Origin: Neobacillus sp. OS1-2
GTDB lineage: Bacteria; Bacillota; Bacilli; Bacillales; Cytobacillaceae
DNA: 64,000 bases
Assembly: GCF_030915505.1 (NCBI RefSeq)
Contig: NZ_CP133265.1
Coordinates: forward strand, 1,178,001-1,242,000
Direction: 5' to 3'
Below are positions 62,801 to 64,000 of this stretch, piece by piece. Both the position numbers and the translations under genes were made by a program. Under the pieces are notes generated by a model that saw nothing but the letters and a program-made list of their open reading frames with translations, had not been told where the DNA came from and searched no databases. Positions within the stretch are counted from its first letter, which is position 1. Each line of letters opens with the position of its first letter.

Positions 62801-64000
62801 ATGAAAGCTAGTGTGAGAGAGCATATTCAGCAGTTGGATGTTTCGTTAGGCGGAGGCATTATTTCGGAGAAAATTCGCGTAGATACGATTGATAATCCGA
62901 TGCTTGTCATCGGGCTTGGGGGAACGGGGATTGATGCCCTGTTGCGGTTGAAATACCAAGTGAATCGCCGCTTCAAGCTGCCGCAGGACCCGCTATCGAA
63001 AAAGAAGAAGGAAAAGCCAAATAACATTGAATTTCTCGCATTCGAAACGAATGAATATGATCGCAATAAAAAATACAAAGGCATCGGCCTTGACCCGAAC
63101 AAAGAATTTGTTCTGCTATCCAATCCGGAAATCGGCGGCCTCCTGCAAAACCGCAGCACAATTGAGCCGTACATAAAGGAATGGCTGTCACCGGAGTTAT
63201 TAATTACCGACGGCATTAGCGGGGCATCAGGCGTTCGCCAGGCTGGCAGACTTTTGCTATTTACAAAAATCAACCAAGTCGTGCAAACGATCGAACGAAA
63301 AATTGAAGCAGTCCTTGAGGGAACGGGCAAACGATTATACGTTTTCATCCTAACAGGGCTATCCGGTGGAACCGGCAGCGGCTGTTATCTCGATATTGCC
63401 TATATCACGCGCGGGATAATGGAGCGGAAATTCGGCCCCACCGGTGTTGATAAGGTCAGCATCCTTGGTTATCTATTCACACCAGATGTGAATTTGTCCA
63501 AACGAGGCTTAAGCTCGCACACCGTTGAATATATTGAGAAAAATGGCTATGCCGCCCTCAAAGAACTCGACTACTGGATGAACTGTGATGAACGAAACGA
63601 ACGCTTTGCAATGAAATACGGCAGCCTCTTAGATGTCAACTCCCCCATGCCGCCGTTTAATCTCTGTCATTTAATCTCCGGGACGAATCTCGAAGGAAAA
63701 TGGCTTGAGAATGCCTATGATTACTGCATGAATGTCACCGCTGAAAATATCACCAACTTTATGGCCAATGAGGAAAAGAAATCCGGAGAAGAGTTTGCCA
63801 TCCACGACTACATCAGCAACATCCGCACCAATATCGCCCAAATGCCAAAGCCCTATGCTGCCAACTACCAATACAATATTATCGGCGCATCGATGGCAGA
63901 AATTCCACTTGAAGAAATGACGACCTATATCGGCTATAAGCTGTTTGAAAAAATGAACACGATGTTTGATGCCGGTCCGGATCAAACGGAGGTGGAGCAA
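62801..64000 (+). CDS. Tubulin/FtsZ-like GTPase, 5' part
   Basis: 400 residues are visible and the frame is open at the window end. ATG 62801 has GGGAGG 9 nt upstream. An N-terminal nucleotide-binding start NPMLVIGLGGTGIDALLRL and the tubulin signature LTGLSGGTGSGCYLDIAY (GGTGSG) mark it as a tubulin-superfamily GTPase. It is not cell-division FtsZ: the spacing is longer and the surrounding sequence differs. Proteins of this type are annotated as tubulin-like domain proteins and often occur with VWA proteins. It probably polymerises or acts as a switch at the membrane together with the upstream VWA protein. Confidence 0.88.
   Translation, partial: MKASVREHIQQLDVSLGGGIISEKIRVDTIDNPMLVIGLGGTGIDALLRLKYQVNRRFKLPQDPLSKKKKEKPNNIEFLAFETNEYDRNKKYKGIGLDPNKEFVLLSNPEIGGLLQNRSTIEPYIKEWLSPELLITDGISGASGVRQAGRLLLFTKINQVVQTIERKIEAVLEGTGKRLYVFILTGLSGGTGSGCYLDIAYITRGIMERKFGPTGVDKVSILGYLFTPDVNLSKRGLSSHTVEYIEKNGYAALKELDYWMNCDERNERFAMKYGSLLDVNSPMPPFNLCHLISGTNLEGKWLENAYDYCMNVTAENITNFMANEEKKSGEEFAIHDYISNIRTNIAQMPKPYAANYQYNIIGASMAEIPLEEMTTYIGYKLFEKMNTMFDAGPDQTEVEQ

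Noticed and set aside
62827..63348. A 173-aa minus-strand frame opposite the tubulin-like gene
   Set aside because: The plus strand encodes the GGTGSG tubulin signature in a continuous frame; the minus-strand frame is a shadow.
1..64000. tRNA or rRNA genes, CRISPR arrays, metabolite riboswitches
   Set aside because: None seen: no repeat-spacer pattern, no CCA-ended cloverleaf-like stretches and no recognisable riboswitch core in the intergenic regions.

Overview
The window looks like the chromosome of a low-GC, Gram-positive, endospore-former-type Bacillaceae (Bacillus/Neobacillus-like). Genes have strong purine-rich ribosome binding sites with frequent TTG/GTG starts, and there are many secreted wall proteins with Bacillus-type signal peptides, a SpoIID/LytB-like protein, a DUF4359 protein and Bacillus-type group II introns. 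The species assignment is inference.

Left part (1-25.3 kb): the 3' end of a UDP-glucose 6-dehydrogenase gene is followed by a dense cluster of secreted proteins carrying triple cell-wall-binding repeat 2 (CWB2) modules. The partner domains differ: an unknown probably helical domain, leucine-rich repeats, a subtilisin protease, an SLT transglycosylase plus SH3, a PPC-like beta domain, a SpoIID domain and an amidase. Among them sits a two-gene unit, an O-antigen-ligase-like membrane protein plus a penicillin-binding protein with a degenerate transglycosylase domain. Between 11.7 and 16.5 kb is a gene graveyard: an IS66 fragment, an integrase split into two opposite-strand pieces, a DNRLRE-domain gene interrupted by an IS3-family element, and a frameshifted CWB2 gene.

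Middle (25.5-35.5 kb): a leftward operon for a surface glycopolymer encodes two GT2 glycosyltransferases, a small nucleotide-sugar-type dehydrogenase, a TIM-barrel isomerase-like protein, a FAD oxidoreductase, a GtrA-like flippase, a large GT-C-like membrane protein and a MurJ/MviN flippase.

35.8-44.1 kb: a rightward block that I consider the most interesting part. It holds four LicC-type nucleotidyltransferase domains: one fused to a winged-helix DNA-binding domain, one to a choline/ethanolamine-kinase domain, one to a PLP-dependent CobD/HisC-like domain, and one alone. With them are an EutH ethanolamine permease and a DUF1015 protein. Two operons in the block are preceded by palindromes with the same core (GTTCAAAAnnTGAAC). 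The gene content suggests two routes to a CDP-ethanolamine-like donor, salvage (EutH, kinase, cytidylyltransferase) and de novo from serine (DUF1015, PLP decarboxylase, cytidylyltransferase), for decorating the neighbouring surface polymer to which CWB2 proteins could bind.

44.1-56.3 kb: an amidase gene broken by one stop codon, a CWB2-5'-nucleotidase, a group II intron nested inside the reverse transcriptase of another group II intron, and a very large YhcR-like secreted nuclease gene with an internal frameshift/deletion.

56.3-64 kb: a CPBP-type membrane protease with a tiny membrane peptide, a DUF4359 protein, and two divergent operons. One encodes a 49-aa membrane peptide, a zinc-ribbon membrane protein and a membrane-anchored repeat protein. 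The other encodes a von Willebrand factor A membrane protein and a tubulin/FtsZ-like GTPase cut by the window end.
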